A DNA stretch of 64,000 bases from Planococcus salinus. Lineage in GTDB: Bacteria > Bacillota > Bacilli > Bacillales_A > Planococcaceae. How positions within the stretch are numbered: position 1 is the stretch's first letter; the number at the start of each line of letters is the position of its first letter. The DNA lies in contig NZ_RIAX01000006.1 in assembly GCF_003719725.1 (NCBI RefSeq), positions 62,001 to 126,000 on the forward strand, given 5' to 3'. The notes under the pieces are model-generated. The model did no database searches. It had not been told where the DNA came from and saw only the letters and a list, made by a program, of their open reading frames with translations. Below are positions 31,342 through 41,344 of the stretch, piece by piece. Both the position numbers and the translations under genes were made by a program.

Positions 31342-32583
31342 TTATTTTTTCAGCAGGTTGCCGCTGACATTTTCCATGCCGGATAAGCCCAGAATGGTCA
31401 TAAAACTTTTTTGGATCGCCAAATGGCCATCTTTTGGATGATGCCACTCTTCCAGCGTGTGTGCTCCGCCGAACTCGCCTCCCAGCCCGATTGTGACAGA
31501 AGGAATCCCCAGACTCATTGGGTAATTGGAATCTGTGCTGCTCGGATCGCCCAGTTTCGGCTTCCCACCGATTGCTTCCACTGCGGCAGCCGCTATCTGG
31601 ACAATAGGAGCATCCGGAGACTGGCTGGCTGGAGCCCGATTCCCGAAGCGTTCAATTTCCACCACCAGGCGGTCATCTTCCCACCTTTTGTTTTCATCAT
31701 CTGCCGCTTTGCGGACAATCTCCAGGAAGCGGCTTTCCAATTCAGACAAGGCTTCAGCATCGTTCGAACGCAAATCGACCGTCATGCTTGCTTCTTGAGC
31801 GATGGCATTGACCGATGTCCCGCCTGTCACTTCCCCTACCGAGAAAGTGGTTTTCGGATCTTTGGCTGTTTGCAGGTCGGCAATGTCCGCAATGGCTCTG
31901 CCGAGTGCATGCGTCGCGCTTGGTGTTCCAAAATCACCGAAACTGTGGCCGCCAGGGCCGTTGTATGTAATGGTGTACCGGAAACTCCCTGTCGCCAAAT
32001 ACGTAATATGATCGAATCCAGGGCCATCCATTGAAATAAAAGCGTCTATGTCATCATGCTCGTTAAAAAACGCCTTTACCCCCCGCAGGTCTCCTGCCCC
32101 TTCTTCTCCGACGGTGCCACCGAAAATGATGTCTCCGCTATTTGGAATATCTGCTTCGTTGAACGCCCGGACCACTGCCAATAATTCCGCCAATCCGCGG
32201 GTATCATCACCGATTCCAGGTGCATACAGAATGTCTTTGTCTTCACGGACCGTTGTGTCAGTCCCTTCTGGAAAAACGGTATCCAAATGAGCCGACACGA
32301 AAATTTTCGGACCTTGCCCTTTGCCCCGCCGCACGCCGAAAACATTGCCTTCATCATCCATCTGTACATCTTCAAGCCCTAATTCCCGCAGTCGGCGCAT
32401 ATAATCTTCCGCGCGTTTCTGCTCTTTAAACGGAGGTGCCGGAATTTCAGTTAACGCAATTTGTTCTTTCACAGTGCGTTCATGATCTTTTTCAATAAAC
32501 CCCAATGCTTTCGTCACAGATTCTTGCTTCATTAAATCACTGAACCCTTGTTTCACTTTATTTTCGTTCGTATCAGGCGTCAT
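31342..32583 (-). CDS. M20-family metallopeptidase
   Basis: A 413-residue di-zinc peptidase/deacylase of the M20 family (PepT/CPG2-like). Metal ligands and catalytic residues are visible: His/Asp in FVSAHLDTVF, the bridging Asp in GIGDDTRGLAELL, the catalytic Glu pair in GTVGEEGAGDLRG, the dimerisation-domain insertion with GPGGHSFGDFG, and the C-terminal ligand His in EEWHHPKDG. I chose the ATG at 32583; the ATG at 32589 overlaps the AAGGAGG site. It is preceded by the K+ channel gene 11 bases away, so the two are probably cotranscribed. The substrate is unknown. Confidence 0.9.
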   Translation of the reverse strand: MTPDTNENKVKQGFSDLMKQESVTKALGFIEKDHERTVKEQIALTEIPAPPFKEQKRAEDYMRRLRELGLEDVQMDDEGNVFGVRRGKGQGPKIFVSAHLDTVFPEGTDTTVREDKDILYAPGIGDDTRGLAELLAVVRAFNEADIPNSGDIIFGGTVGEEGAGDLRGVKAFFNEHDDIDAFISMDGPGFDHITYLATGSFRYTITYNGPGGHSFGDFGTPSATHALGRAIADIADLQTAKDPKTTFSVGEVTGGTSVNAIAQEASMTVDLRSNDAEALSELESRFLEIVRKAADDENKRWEDDRLVVEIERFGNRAPASQSPDAPIVQIAAAAVEAIGGKPKLGDPSSTDSNYPMSLGIPSVTIGLGGEFGGAHTLEEWHHPKDGHLAIQKSFMTILGLSGMENVSGNLLKK

Positions 32584-32594
32584 ATTCATCCTCC

Positions 32595-33107
32595 TTAGTT
32601 TTTGTCCGTCTGTTGGGCAGTCCGGTCCTTCTTCCGGGTTTCCTCTTCCTCTTCCTCTTCCTCTTCTTCGCTCTTTTTATCACTGCGGTTTCCTTGTCCT
32701 TCTTTCTCCTTGTCATCTCTCTCGTTGAAAGCTTTGACGAAATAAGCGGATGGCAATAAGAGTCCCAGGGCAGCTTGAATCAGGGAGAAAAAGCGTGCCG
32801 CTCCTACCGGCACTAAATCCCCGTATCCTACTGACAGCATGGTGACACCGCTGAAATAAAGATATTCAAGAAAATTTTGACCAGCTGCTTCCCCTGTTTC
32901 ATCGTTGATTCTCAGTACAGGTTCATCCATCGATAAGAGAAAATAAATCAAAGCAAAGCCAAATGTGAGAGCGACCATGGAAAAAAACAGTTTTGTGAAT
33001 AAGGACGACTGGAAATAACTCTTTTTTTGTTGTTTTTTCGCAAAAAAGTTATAGAGATGTCCCAGCATGAAGATAGTGGTTAATCCAATCAATACTGCAG
33101 ATACCAT
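32595..33107 (-). CDS. Two-TM potassium channel family protein with acidic tail
   Basis: A 170-residue ion channel subunit. Hydrophobic segments lie at about 2-20, 36-58 and 93-115. The pore loop carries the selectivity filter in SGVTMLSVGYGDLVPVG. The C-terminal 40 residues are highly charged, with a run of ten glutamates followed by KKDRTAQQTDK; no RCK domain is present. The ATG at 33107 follows GGGGTGG. It overlaps no neighbour and leads into the M20 gene. The filter makes K+ selectivity very likely; gating is unknown. Confidence 0.88.
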   Translation of the reverse strand: MVSAVLIGLTTIFMLGHLYNFFAKKQQKKSYFQSSLFTKLFFSMVALTFGFALIYFLLSMDEPVLRINDETGEAAGQNFLEYLYFSGVTMLSVGYGDLVPVGAARFFSLIQAALGLLLPSAYFVKAFNERDDKEKEGQGNRSDKKSEEEEEEEEEETRKKDRTAQQTDKN

Positions 33108-33198
33108 GTTCCACCCCGCTCTCTCAAACCGTTGCCCTGCATAAATCGTATGATAAAGCGCCTCAAAATACCAGTCACGTGTATTTTGTACTTCAAGT

Positions 33199-33227
33199 CA
33201 AAAAAGCCGGCACAACATTGTGCCGGC
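33199..33227 (-). terminator. Terminator of yvlB-like gene
   Basis: Minus strand GCCGGCACAA/TTGTGCCGGC stem followed by TTTTTTG. Confidence 0.9.
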
Positions 33228-33238
33228 TTCCTCTTGCA

Positions 33239-34408
33239 TTATTCCACTGTCAAGTAACGGACCAGGACAGAACCTGTTTTGGTTTCACCATAAACCAGTA
33301 AAGGCGCAGCAGCCGGCACTTTTCCTTCTTTGGAGAAACGGATCGACTTTTGCATAAACTGCCCTTGTTCATGGGTGCTGTCAATATCAGTCAACAACAC
33401 ATCCATTTTGCCAAGATTCGAGGAAACTTCGCCTTTTAACGGCAGATGGGAAGGAATGTAAAGTTCCACATTGCCCGCCAAAGTTTTCGCTTCCACCTTT
33501 CGGCCTTCTGTGCATCTTGACGTAACGACCACATTGCCGTTCAGTGACTTCGCTTCGATCGTCTGAATGTCGCCGTCCACATAAATACGGCCATTCAACG
33601 TTTCAGTTTCCAGCACTTTGCCGGCAGCTTCCATGACCTGGATGGCTCCATTCGCTGTTTCCAGCTCAGCATCGTCAAAATCAACGTTTTTCACATCGAT
33701 TTTGCCGTTTGCTGTTTTGGCTTTGATGCGCGCCACATTTAACCGTTTCAAGATAAATCCGCCATTGAATAAGCGTGTCGTAATTTGTTCATAGTCTTTT
33801 TCAGGAACATACAACACCACATTGACTTGAGTGGTCTTCAAATCGCTGATGACACGCAATTTCCGGCCATCTGCGATAAAGACGAATTTATCAAGGAATT
33901 CGAATTTCGCCTGTTCTTCCGATTCTGCACGGTAAGCTTTGACATTGCATTCCGCCCGGATATTACCGTCCTGAGAAGGGAAAATTTCCAATTGTCCATT
34001 GGCGATATCCACGACGATATCCTGGATCTCATTGTTATCTTCTGTGAATGTATGGTGGAACTGAAAAGCTTCGCCAAATGGCGATTCAAATTCCATTGTC
34101 TTCAACTTGCCAACAGAACTTTGCATAAAGTTCATCATGCGATCGCTGAGTTGGTTAAAGTCTTTGGAAAGGTTTTTCGAGAAATCCTTTGAGAAATCAC
34201 GGGAAAAATCTTTGGAGAATTTCTTGACGACATCTTCCGGTCTGAACAATCCACGTTTGCCGCGTCTTCCTCTGTATTCATTGCGGCCATATGGCGGTTC
34301 CTGTGAAGATTCCCCTCCATCGATTGCTCTCAGCAATTCAACAGCTTCACGAGCCGAGATTGTTCCTTTTTCCAGCATATCCAATATCCGTTCTCTTTCG
34401 CTTTGCAT
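33239..34408 (-). CDS. DUF4097 beta-helix protein (YvlB/LiaX-like)
   Basis: The 389-residue protein has a short N-terminal helical domain of the SHOCT/YvlB type (SERERILDMLEKGTISAREAVELLRAID), then a low-complexity amphipathic stretch rich in KDFSRDFSKDF repeats (about 60-100). A long C-terminal DUF4097 beta-strand domain follows, with repeating IKAKTANGKIDVKNVDFDD, LETANGAIQVMEAAGK and IEAKSLNGNVVVTSR. Related LiaX/YvlB proteins act in the cell-envelope stress response. The ATG at 34408 follows AGAGGAGG. It is monocistronic and lies downstream of uvrBA, as yvlB does in Bacillus. Confidence 0.88.
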   Translation of the reverse strand: MQSERERILDMLEKGTISAREAVELLRAIDGGESSQEPPYGRNEYRGRRGKRGLFRPEDVVKKFSKDFSRDFSKDFSKNLSKDFNQLSDRMMNFMQSSVGKLKTMEFESPFGEAFQFHHTFTEDNNEIQDIVVDIANGQLEIFPSQDGNIRAECNVKAYRAESEEQAKFEFLDKFVFIADGRKLRVISDLKTTQVNVVLYVPEKDYEQITTRLFNGGFILKRLNVARIKAKTANGKIDVKNVDFDDAELETANGAIQVMEAAGKVLETETLNGRIYVDGDIQTIEAKSLNGNVVVTSRCTEGRKVEAKTLAGNVELYIPSHLPLKGEVSSNLGKMDVLLTDIDSTHEQGQFMQKSIRFSKEGKVPAAAPLLVYGETKTGSVLVRYLTVE

Positions 34409-34484
34409 GTATAGCGGCCTCCTCTTCGTCCCTTATCAGGACGGTATGTTCTTCTACTTGATACGTTTTCTGTCAGAAAAAGTT

Positions 34485-37367
34485 TCACTTAGCCGTTTTT
34501 TTCTTGCGGGATGCTTTGTTGACCAGCGCTTCCATTCGACTGCGATCGCGCTCCAGAATCGGTTTCAAGTAGTTGCCCGTATAAGACGCATCTACCGCAG
34601 CAATGTCTTCCGGTGTTCCCGTGGCGATAATGGTGCCGCCTTTGTCCCCGCCTTCGGGACCCAGATCGATGATATGATCCGCTGTTTTAATGACATCGAG
34701 GTTGTGCTCGATGGTCAACACCGTATCGCCGTTGTCCACCAGCCGCTGCAATACACGCAGCAGACGTGAGATATCATCCGCATGAAGTCCTGTTGTCGGT
34801 TCATCCAATATATAGAAGGATTTGCCGTTTGAGCGTTTGTGAAGCTCGGAAGCCAGTTTGACACGCTGCGCTTCACCGCCCGACAAAGTCGTCGCTGGTT
34901 GGCCAAGCGTAATATACCCCAGGCCAACGTCTACGATGGTCTTCAATTTGCGATTGATCTTTGGAACGTTTTCAAAAAATGCATACGCGTCTTCCACTGT
35001 CATCGCAAGGACATCCGCAATGTTTTTATTTTTATACTTCACTTCCAGTGTTTCCCGGTTATAACGTTTGCCATGACATACTTCGCAAGGCACATACACG
35101 TCCGGCAGGAAATGCATTTCTATTTTTATAATACCATCTCCACGGCACGCTTCACAGCGTCCGCCCTTGACATTGAAGCTAAAGCGACCTTTTTTATAAC
35201 CGCGCACTTTCGCTTCGTTTGTCGTTGCATAGACATCACGGATGTCATCAAAGACGCCCGTGTATGTCGCCGGATTGGAACGCGGTGTCCGGCCGATCGG
35301 TGACTGATCGATGTCGATGACTTTTTCCAGTTCTTCGACTCCTTCCACCGATGTATGCTGACCAGGCTTTACTTTGGCTCTGTTCAATTTATGCGCCAGT
35401 GTCTTGTAGAGGATCTCATTGATCAGCGTACTTTTTCCGGATCCCGATACACCTGTTACTGCATTGAACAATCCAAGCGGAATATCGACATCCACTTTTT
35501 TCAAGTTGTTTTCATTTGCTCCTTTGATCGAGATTTTGCGGCCATCCGATTTCCGGCGTTCGGCCGGCAAAGGAATAAACTTTTTACCGCTCAAATATTG
35601 ACCGGTTAATGACTTGCGGCTTTTCATCACTTTTTCCGGCGGGCCTGCAGCAATGATTTCCCCGCCGTGGACTCCTGCTCCCGGCCCCACATCAATCAGG
35701 TAATCTGCTGCCAGCATGGTATCTTCATCGTGTTCAACCACAATCAGCGTATTGCCGATGTCACGCATACCTTTCAATGTATTAATGAGCCGGTCATTGT
35801 CCCGCTGGTGCAGGCCGATGGACGGTTCGTCCAAAATATACAGCACACCCGTCAGCCGGGAACCGATTTGTGTAGCCAGGCGGATACGCTGCGCTTCTCC
35901 CCCGGACAAGGTTCCGGCTGCGCGGTTCAATGTCAGGTAATCCAAACCAACATTGATCAGAAAGCCCAAACGCTCGTGGATTTCCCGTAAAATCAAACGG
36001 GCAATCTGTTCGTCCTTTTCCGACAGCGTTAAATTGTTAAAAAACTCGACCGCTTCAAAAATGGAAAATTCGGAAATACTGCCGATATGCTCTCCATTTA
36101 CTTTGACAGCGAGCGTTTCCGGTTTCAGCCGATATCCTTTGCATGTCGGACATGGCTGTTCGCCCATATATTTTTCCATTTGTTCACGGATGTATTCGGA
36201 CGTCGTGTCACGGAACCGGCGGTCGACATTCGACAAAACCCCTTCAAAATAAATGTGATTGTCCCGAAGCTGACCGTAATCATTTTCATAACGGAAACGA
36301 ATCTTTTCGGTTCCTGATCCATTCATGATGACATCAAGGTGATCTTCCGGCAGTTCACTGACCGGAATGTCCATATCAATTTGGTAATGCCTGCACACCG
36401 CTTCGAGAAGCTGCGGATAGTACTGCGAGCTTGTGGGCCGCCACGGAGCAACTGCACCTTCCTTCAGTGATAGCGTCGCATCCGGAATGACGAGTTCAGG
36501 GTCCACTTCCTGCTTCATCCCCAGGCCGTCACAATCCGGGCAGGCACCGAATGGCGAGTTAAAGGAAAACATGCGGGGTTCCAATTCACCGATGGAAAAC
36601 CCACAGATTGGACAGGCATGGTGCTCACTGAACAATAACTCTTCCTGCTCCATAACATCGACAAGCACACGCCCTTCTCCGAGATTCAACGCGGATTCAA
36701 GTGAATCACTGAGACGCGGAGCAATTCCTTCTTTCATGACGATCCGGTCGATGACCACTTCAATCGAATGTTTTTTATTTTTATCAAGCGTGATGTCATC
36801 ATCCAAATCGTAGATTTCTCCATTGACACGCACCCTTACGTACCCCTGCTTTTTGATCTCATCCAGCATTTTAGCGTGTGTCCCTTTTCTGCCGGAAACG
36901 ATTGGAGCCAAAATCTGCATTCTTGTTCTTTCAGGGTAGACAAGCAAGCGATCCACCATCTGCTCGATGGTCTGTGAAGCAATTTCAATGCCGTGATTCG
37001 GGCAAATCGGCTTTCCGATGCGCGCATACATCAAACGCATATAATCGTAAATTTCCGTTACCGTGGCAACCGTCGACCGGGGGTTTTTGCTCGTTGTTTT
37101 TTGGTCGATGGAAATTGCCGGCGACAACCCTTCAATCAAATCGACATCCGGTTTATCCATTTGCCCAAGGAACTGACGGGCATAAGACGACAACGATTCC
37201 ATATAGCGGCGCTGTCCTTCGGCATAAATCGTATCGAATGCCAGTGATGATTTTCCTGAGCCCGATAACCCCGTCATGACGACGAGCTGATCCCGCGGAA
37301 TGACGACATCGAGGTTTTTTAAATTGTGTGCCCGCGCGCCTTGTATTCGTATTTCCTGATTCTTCAC
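34485..37367 (-). CDS. uvrA: Excinuclease ABC subunit A
   Basis: UvrA is the damage-sensing ATPase of nucleotide excision repair. The 960-residue protein has two ABC modules: Walker [15 protein letters not shown] (about 30-43) and [14 protein letters not shown] (about 640-653), two LSGGEAQR signatures, the insertion zinc finger [15 protein letters not shown]...[11 protein letters not shown] and the second zinc module RCEACRGDG...[11 protein letters not shown]. The start is a GTG at 37367, six bases after the uvrB stop and behind AAGGATG. It is cotranscribed with uvrB under LexA control. Confidence 0.97.
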   Translation of the reverse strand: MKNQEIRIQGARAHNLKNLDVVIPRDQLVVMTGLSGSGKSSLAFDTIYAEGQRRYMESLSSYARQFLGQMDKPDVDLIEGLSPAISIDQKTTSKNPRSTVATVTEIYDYMRLMYARIGKPICPNHGIEIASQTIEQMVDRLLVYPERTRMQILAPIVSGRKGTHAKMLDEIKKQGYVRVRVNGEIYDLDDDITLDKNKKHSIEVVIDRIVMKEGIAPRLSDSLESALNLGEGRVLVDVMEQEELLFSEHHACPICGFSIGELEPRMFSFNSPFGACPDCDGLGMKQEVDPELVIPDATLSLKEGAVAPWRPTSSQYYPQLLEAVCRHYQIDMDIPVSELPEDHLDVIMNGSGTEKIRFRYENDYGQLRDNHIYFEGVLSNVDRRFRDTTSEYIREQMEKYMGEQPCPTCKGYRLKPETLAVKVNGEHIGSISEFSIFEAVEFFNNLTLSEKDEQIARLILREIHERLGFLINVGLDYLTLNRAAGTLSGGEAQRIRLATQIGSRLTGVLYILDEPSIGLHQRDNDRLINTLKGMRDIGNTLIVVEHDEDTMLAADYLIDVGPGAGVHGGEIIAAGPPEKVMKSRKSLTGQYLSGKKFIPLPAERRKSDGRKISIKGANENNLKKVDVDIPLGLFNAVTGVSGSGKSTLINEILYKTLAHKLNRAKVKPGQHTSVEGVEELEKVIDIDQSPIGRTPRSNPATYTGVFDDIRDVYATTNEAKVRGYKKGRFSFNVKGGRCEACRGDGIIKIEMHFLPDVYVPCEVCHGKRYNRETLEVKYKNKNIADVLAMTVEDAYAFFENVPKINRKLKTIVDVGLGYITLGQPATTLSGGEAQRVKLASELHKRSNGKSFYILDEPTTGLHADDISRLLRVLQRLVDNGDTVLTIEHNLDVIKTADHIIDLGPEGGDKGGTIIATGTPEDIAAVDASYTGNYLKPILERDRSRMEALVNKASRKKKTAK

Positions 37368-37373
37368 TTCATC

Positions 37374-39356
37374 TCATCCTTCCGCTTTCAATTCGAGAAC
37401 CGTATCACGCAGCTCCGCAGCCCGTTCGAAATCGAGTGCTTTTGCCGCTTCCTTCATTTCTTTCTCCATTAATGTAATGAGCTTCATGCGGTCTTCTTTG
37501 TTGAGTTTTTTTCCGGCCGCAGCTTTGGAGACGTACTCTTCCGCTTCTTCCGCCGCCACTGTGGCACGGATGACATCGCGGATTTTCTTTTGTATGGTAA
37601 CCGGCGTGATGCCATGCTTTCGGTTATATTCTTCCTGAATCGTACGGCGGCGCGTTGTTTCATCAATCGCTTTTTGCATGGAATCGGTCATCTTATCCGC
37701 ATACATAACGACTTGGCCATTGGCGTTCCGCGCTGCCCGGCCCATCGTCTGGATGAGTGATCGCTCAGAACGAAGGAAACCTTCCTTATCCGCATCAAGA
37801 ATGGCGACGAGCGACACTTCAGGAATGTCGAGACCTTCTCTCAGCAGGTTAATGCCGACCAGTACATCGTAAACACCCATCCGGAGTTCCCGGATGATTT
37901 CAATCCGTTCAAGCGTTTTGATTTCCGAATGCAGATAATTGACTTTGATGCCCGCTTCTTTTAGGTAAGCCGTCAAATCTTCCGACATCTTCTTCGTCAA
38001 TGTCGTCACCAGTACCCGTTCATCGCGTTCGGTGCGCTGTCGGATTTCATCCATCAAATCATCAATTTGCCCTTCGATCGGCCGAACTTCGATGACCGGA
38101 TCGAGCAGACCTGTCGGACGGATAATCTGTTCAACCATTTCCGGTGTATGTTCAAGTTCATATGGACCTGGAGTTGCAGAGACGAACACGGCCTGATTAA
38201 TGTGGTTTTCGAACTCTTCAAATGTCAGTGGCCGGTTATCCATCGCCGACGGCAGACGGAAACCATGATCGACCAGCACTTTTTTACGCGCCTGGTCCCC
38301 GTTGAACATTCCGCGTACCTGCGGCAATGTCACGTGGCTTTCATCCACCACCAACAAAAAATCATCGGGGAAGTAATCAATGAGTGTATAAGGCTGAGCA
38401 CCAGCTGGACGCAGTGTCAGATGACGCGAATAGTTTTCAATTCCTGAACAAAAGCCCATTTCCCGCATCATTTCCAGGTCGTAGCGCGTCCGCTGTTCCA
38501 GACGCTGAGCTTCAAGCAACTTATCCTCAGCACGCATTTCCTTCAACCGCTGTTCCAGTTCCGCTTCAATATTCTCAATCGCTTTGACCATTTTTTCTTC
38601 ACGCGTAACAAAGTGGGAAGCCGGGAAAATAGCGACATGTTCCCGTTCACCCATAATTTCGCCGGTCAGCGCGTCCACTTCGCGGATCCGGTCGATTTCA
38701 TCCCCGAAAAACTCGACCCGCAGACATTTCTCGTCGCGTGAGGCCGGGAAAATTTCCACGACATCCCCGCGTACACGGAATGTTCCGCGGATGAAATTGA
38801 TGTCGTTACGTTCATATTGAACGTCGACCAGTTTTCTGAGTAATTGATTGCGTTCGATTTCCATTCCTTTTCGCAGCGACACAACAAGTTCCCGGTATTC
38901 TTTCGGAGAACCGAGACCGTAGATGCACGACACAGAAGCGATGACAATGACATCGTCCCGTTCGAACAGCGAACTTGTGGCGGAATGCCGCAGTTTATCG
39001 ATTTCATCATTGATGCTGGCGTCTTTTTCAATGTACGTATCCGATTGGGGCACGTAGGCTTCGGGCTGATAGTAATCGTAGTAGCTGACAAAGTATTCGA
39101 CCGCGTTATCAGGGAAAAATTCCTTGAACTCGCTGTATAACTGCCCTGCCAATGTCTTGTTGTGCGCCATGACGAGCGTCGGCTTTTTCACTTGCTGGAT
39201 GACATTCGACATCGTATATGTCTTCCCTGTCCCTGTTGCTCCAAGCAACGTCTGGAAACGTTTGCCGTTGATGATGCCTTCTGTCAGCTGCGAGATTGCC
39301 TGAGGCTGATCGCCGGCCGGCTCATAAGGCGCCTGAAGATTGAATTCCTGTTTCAT
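37374..39356 (-). CDS. uvrB: Excinuclease ABC subunit B
   Basis: UvrB is the helicase-like damage verification subunit. The 660 residues have Walker [13 protein letters not shown] near residue 40, the beta-hairpin region [33 protein letters not shown], the superfamily 2 motif [28 protein letters not shown], and a C-terminal UVR motif ([20 protein letters not shown]) that contacts UvrC. I chose the ATG at 39356, nine bases from GGGAGG; the frame extends to 39380 without support. A LexA box and promoter lie upstream. Confidence 0.97.
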   Translation of the reverse strand: MKQEFNLQAPYEPAGDQPQAISQLTEGIINGKRFQTLLGATGTGKTYTMSNVIQQVKKPTLVMAHNKTLAGQLYSEFKEFFPDNAVEYFVSYYDYYQPEAYVPQSDTYIEKDASINDEIDKLRHSATSSLFERDDVIVIASVSCIYGLGSPKEYRELVVSLRKGMEIERNQLLRKLVDVQYERNDINFIRGTFRVRGDVVEIFPASRDEKCLRVEFFGDEIDRIREVDALTGEIMGEREHVAIFPASHFVTREEKMVKAIENIEAELEQRLKEMRAEDKLLEAQRLEQRTRYDLEMMREMGFCSGIENYSRHLTLRPAGAQPYTLIDYFPDDFLLVVDESHVTLPQVRGMFNGDQARKKVLVDHGFRLPSAMDNRPLTFEEFENHINQAVFVSATPGPYELEHTPEMVEQIIRPTGLLDPVIEVRPIEGQIDDLMDEIRQRTERDERVLVTTLTKKMSEDLTAYLKEAGIKVNYLHSEIKTLERIEIIRELRMGVYDVLVGINLLREGLDIPEVSLVAILDADKEGFLRSERSLIQTMGRAARNANGQVVMYADKMTDSMQKAIDETTRRRTIQEEYNRKHGITPVTIQKKIRDVIRATVAAEEAEEYVSKAAAGKKLNKEDRMKLITLMEKEMKEAAKALDFERAAELRDTVLELKAEG

Positions 39357-39386
39357 ATTGGTTGTCCTCCCGTTTTTCAATACCTC

Positions 39387-39421
39387 TATTTTATCATATG
39401 CCCGAAAAATCCCCTAACAAA
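39387..39421 (-). promoter_or_regulatory. Probable promoter of uvrBA
   Basis: Minus strand -35 TTGTTA, 16-base spacer, -10 TATGAT (with an overlapping TAAAAT), about 30-60 bases upstream of the uvrB start and next to the LexA box. Confidence 0.6.
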
Positions 39422-39424
39422 AAG

Positions 39425-39438
39425 CGAACGTATGTTTT
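39425..39438 (-). promoter_or_regulatory. LexA (DinR) SOS box upstream of uvrB
   Basis: Plus-strand reading CGAAC-GTAT-GTTTT matches the Gram-positive SOS consensus CGAACRNRYGTTYC in 13 of 14 positions. It abuts the -35 of the uvrBA promoter, so LexA repression relieved by DNA damage is expected. Confidence 0.85.
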
Positions 39439-39504
39439 TTGTGTATATTAAGCAAGTGCGCACTTCCTGCTGAAGACAATAGCTTCTTCTTTTTCGCCAA
39501 CACT

Positions 39505-39539
39505 AAAGACTTTTAAAAGTCTTTTAAAAATTATATAAT
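39505..39539 (+). promoter_or_regulatory. Toxin-antitoxin promoter with 20-base perfect palindrome
   Basis: AAAGACTTTT directly followed by its reverse complement (39505-39524) is a perfect palindrome. It covers the -35 position of a promoter whose -10 is TATAAT (39534-39539). The first ATG of the antitoxin is 28 bases downstream. This is the expected place for an autoregulatory antitoxin site. Confidence 0.7.
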
Positions 39540-39566
39540 GAGATTAACAAAAGGAGTGAATGAAAC

Positions 39567-39887
39567 ATGGCAATGAAAATATTGGACGTTCCTACAACTT
39601 CTGTCTCAGAAGTGAAGCGCTCACCTATGGAAGTTTTTCAAAAAGCGGACAAGGAAGCTGCTGGCGTTTATGTATTCAACCGTGAAAAAGTCGCAGGCGT
39701 TATGCTGACGCAAGAGCAATACGAGTCCTTGAATCGAGAAATTGATGACCTTTACGGGCAACTGGCTGACTTGATGGCCGAAAAGCGTTTAGCGGCCGAC
39801 AACGTCACAGTTTTTTCGGACCGGGAAGTGCGAGGAATCATCGCGGACGAACCACCTGTCATCGACGAAGAAGACGGGTGGGAATAA
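39567..39887 (+). CDS. Phd/YefM-family antitoxin
   Basis: The 106-residue protein has the Phd/YefM DNA-binding N-terminal fold: VPTTSVSEVKRSPMEVFQKA, then the diagnostic VYVFNREKVAGVMLTQEQYESL. A helical, acidic C-terminal half (DNVTVFSDREVRGIIADEPP...DEEDGWE) should bind and neutralise the toxin. The ATG at 39567 follows AAAGGAG. It ends three bases before the toxin gene. A palindromic operator lies upstream. Confidence 0.88.
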   Translation: MAMKILDVPTTSVSEVKRSPMEVFQKADKEAAGVYVFNREKVAGVMLTQEQYESLNREIDDLYGQLADLMAEKRLAADNVTVFSDREVRGIIADEPPVIDEEDGWE

Positions 39888-39890
39888 CCG

Positions 39891-40181
39891 TTGCATCAAA
39901 TTGAATGGACACAGTATTCAAAGGAAGACTACGATAATCTTGATGGAAGCCAAAAGATATTTGTCAATAAAGCTCTTGACCGGATCAAGTTAAGAGGCAT
40001 GAAAGCCGGCCAACCTCTGCATGGTAATTTGGCACAATGCAATAAGTTGAAAAACAGGAAAATGGGATTGCGCATTATTTTCAGAGAAGTTCAGGGCTCT
40101 ATTCAAGTGATTCAAATTGTTGCCATTGGAAAACGGGATAAAGAAAAGATTTATAAGACGGCTGAAGACAGATTAAGCTAA
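39891..40181 (+). CDS. RelE/ParE-superfamily toxin
   Basis: The 96-residue basic protein starts at a TTG at 39891, three bases after the antitoxin stop. It reads MHQIEWTQYSKEDYDNLDGS, with the central FVNKALDRIKLRGMKAGQPL, GLRIIFREVQGSIQVIQIVAIGKRDKEKIY at the end; the last segment is the RelE/ParE beta-sheet and the position of the catalytic Arg/Lys residues. Together with the Phd-type gene this forms a type II toxin-antitoxin operon. Whether it cuts ribosome-bound mRNA (RelE) or targets gyrase (ParE) cannot be settled by eye. Confidence 0.85.
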   Translation: MHQIEWTQYSKEDYDNLDGSQKIFVNKALDRIKLRGMKAGQPLHGNLAQCNKLKNRKMGLRIIFREVQGSIQVIQIVAIGKRDKEKIYKTAEDRLS

Positions 40182-40289
40182 ATGGAAATCAGGATATGTT
40201 CTCTTTTACTTTGAAGCAAGCTCTGCGCACTGGCATTATATTTAGCTGTTAGAAATTTCGCTTACTTAAACCTATCTTTGTTTTTAATA

Positions 40290-40334
40290 TTTCAAAAAGA
40301 ATGGCGGCTGCTTTGAACAAAGCAGCCGCCATTC
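40290..40334. terminator. Hairpin terminator between the toxin gene and a minus-strand membrane gene
   Basis: Sixteen-base-pair stem GAATGGCGGCTGCTTT/AAAGCAGCCGCCATTC with a GAAC loop (40299-40334). The T run (TTTTTG) is on the minus-strand side. It therefore mainly serves the gene at 40415-40816 and may also stop toxin transcripts. Confidence 0.8.
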
Positions 40335-40414
40335 TGAATTTCTTTGTGTTCTTTTCATTTTTCTGTATGAAACAAAATATCTCTTAAGCGGAAAATCAAC
40401 AATGAGCTTAATTA

Positions 40415-40816
40415 TCAAGGTCTGTACCCATATACAAAGTTAAAAAAGAAAAGAAAAAAGAGAAAGAGGAAAGCTGCGGGAATCAGGCTCAACAAAACGA
40501 ATGTCTTGGCCGTCCTGGTTTGAACACTGATGAACCAGCGGATGTAAATGAAAAGCAAGATCCCAAGCAAAGGCCAAAACAAGAAATCACTTATTGTTAC
40601 AACCCACCCCGTATTTTTCTCCCAATACTCTTCCGGAACGGGAAGAACATCTTCATACTCCCCATCGATTCTGTTTTTTTCTGTGATGAAGAAATAGGAA
40701 ACCCCCACATAATAAGCCAGTATCAAGCTCTTGCCCCACCAAGGCAAGTATTTGTTGAAAATCACGATGGTAAAAATGAGTGCTATCATAACATAGAAAA
40801 ACGTGTATGGTTGCAA
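40415..40816 (-). CDS. Uncharacterised four-TM membrane protein
   Basis: I do not recognise this 133-residue protein. It has four hydrophobic segments (about 5-20, 28-44, 73-93 and 103-128), with a hydrophilic acidic loop at about 46-68 (KNRIDGEYEDVLPVPEEYWE). The start is a TTG at 40816, six bases from AGGAGGGG. It has a terminator and no close neighbours on its strand that would indicate a pathway. The coding call rests on the binding site and consistent membrane topology. Confidence 0.65.
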   Translation of the reverse strand: MQPYTFFYVMIALIFTIVIFNKYLPWWGKSLILAYYVGVSYFFITEKNRIDGEYEDVLPVPEEYWEKNTGWVVTISDFLFWPLLGILLFIYIRWFISVQTRTAKTFVLLSLIPAAFLFLFFLFFFNFVYGYRP

Positions 40817-40976
40817 CTAAACCCCTCCTGACAACCTGCTGTATTTATCGGATGATTGAACTCCGACGTAACCGGAAAATTAAATGAGAGCATTTGCCCC
40901 CTTCTTTTTGTTGGGTAATGACATTGAGTCATATTGAAGAAACAAGATTTTCTTTACACTCTTTTTGTCTTCTATA

Positions 40977-41276
40977 TTAGGAGCTGTTTCTCTTCTTATT
41001 ATTCAATACTACGCCTGTTTTAATTAATGTTAACAATAAAGAAGTAGGAATAATTGTTATCAGCATGATTAATGGCAGGAAAAGAGACCAATCCTGAATT
41101 TCCCTGATTACAAATGACCCAATTACGGCAATTGTAAACACGGCAATCGGAGCCAGGATGTCTGCGTGAAATGTTATTGTTCGTTCTGTTCTCCAGACTA
41201 TGAGATCAATTGTAAAATACACAATGATCAGTGATCCTGCGCCTAATAAAAGCGGGCCCATATCGCCTTCATACAT
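40977..41276 (-). CDS. Uncharacterised small membrane protein
   Basis: Unrecognised 99-residue protein with three predicted membrane segments (about 7-27, 41-59 and 65-89) and a short basic C-terminus (NNKKRNSS). The ATG at 41276 follows GGAAGGGGG. It lies 68 bases after the beta-propeller gene on the same strand, so the two may be cotranscribed. Confidence 0.65.
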   Translation of the reverse strand: MYEGDMGPLLLGAGSLIIVYFTIDLIVWRTERTITFHADILAPIAVFTIAVIGSFVIREIQDWSLFLPLIMLITIIPTSLLLTLIKTGVVLNNKKRNSS

Positions 41277-41344
41277 AAAACAACTACCCCCTTCCTTTTA
41301 TATTCAGGTTCTCCCGTCATCCGTTATTCCCAGTCTCTCTGTAA

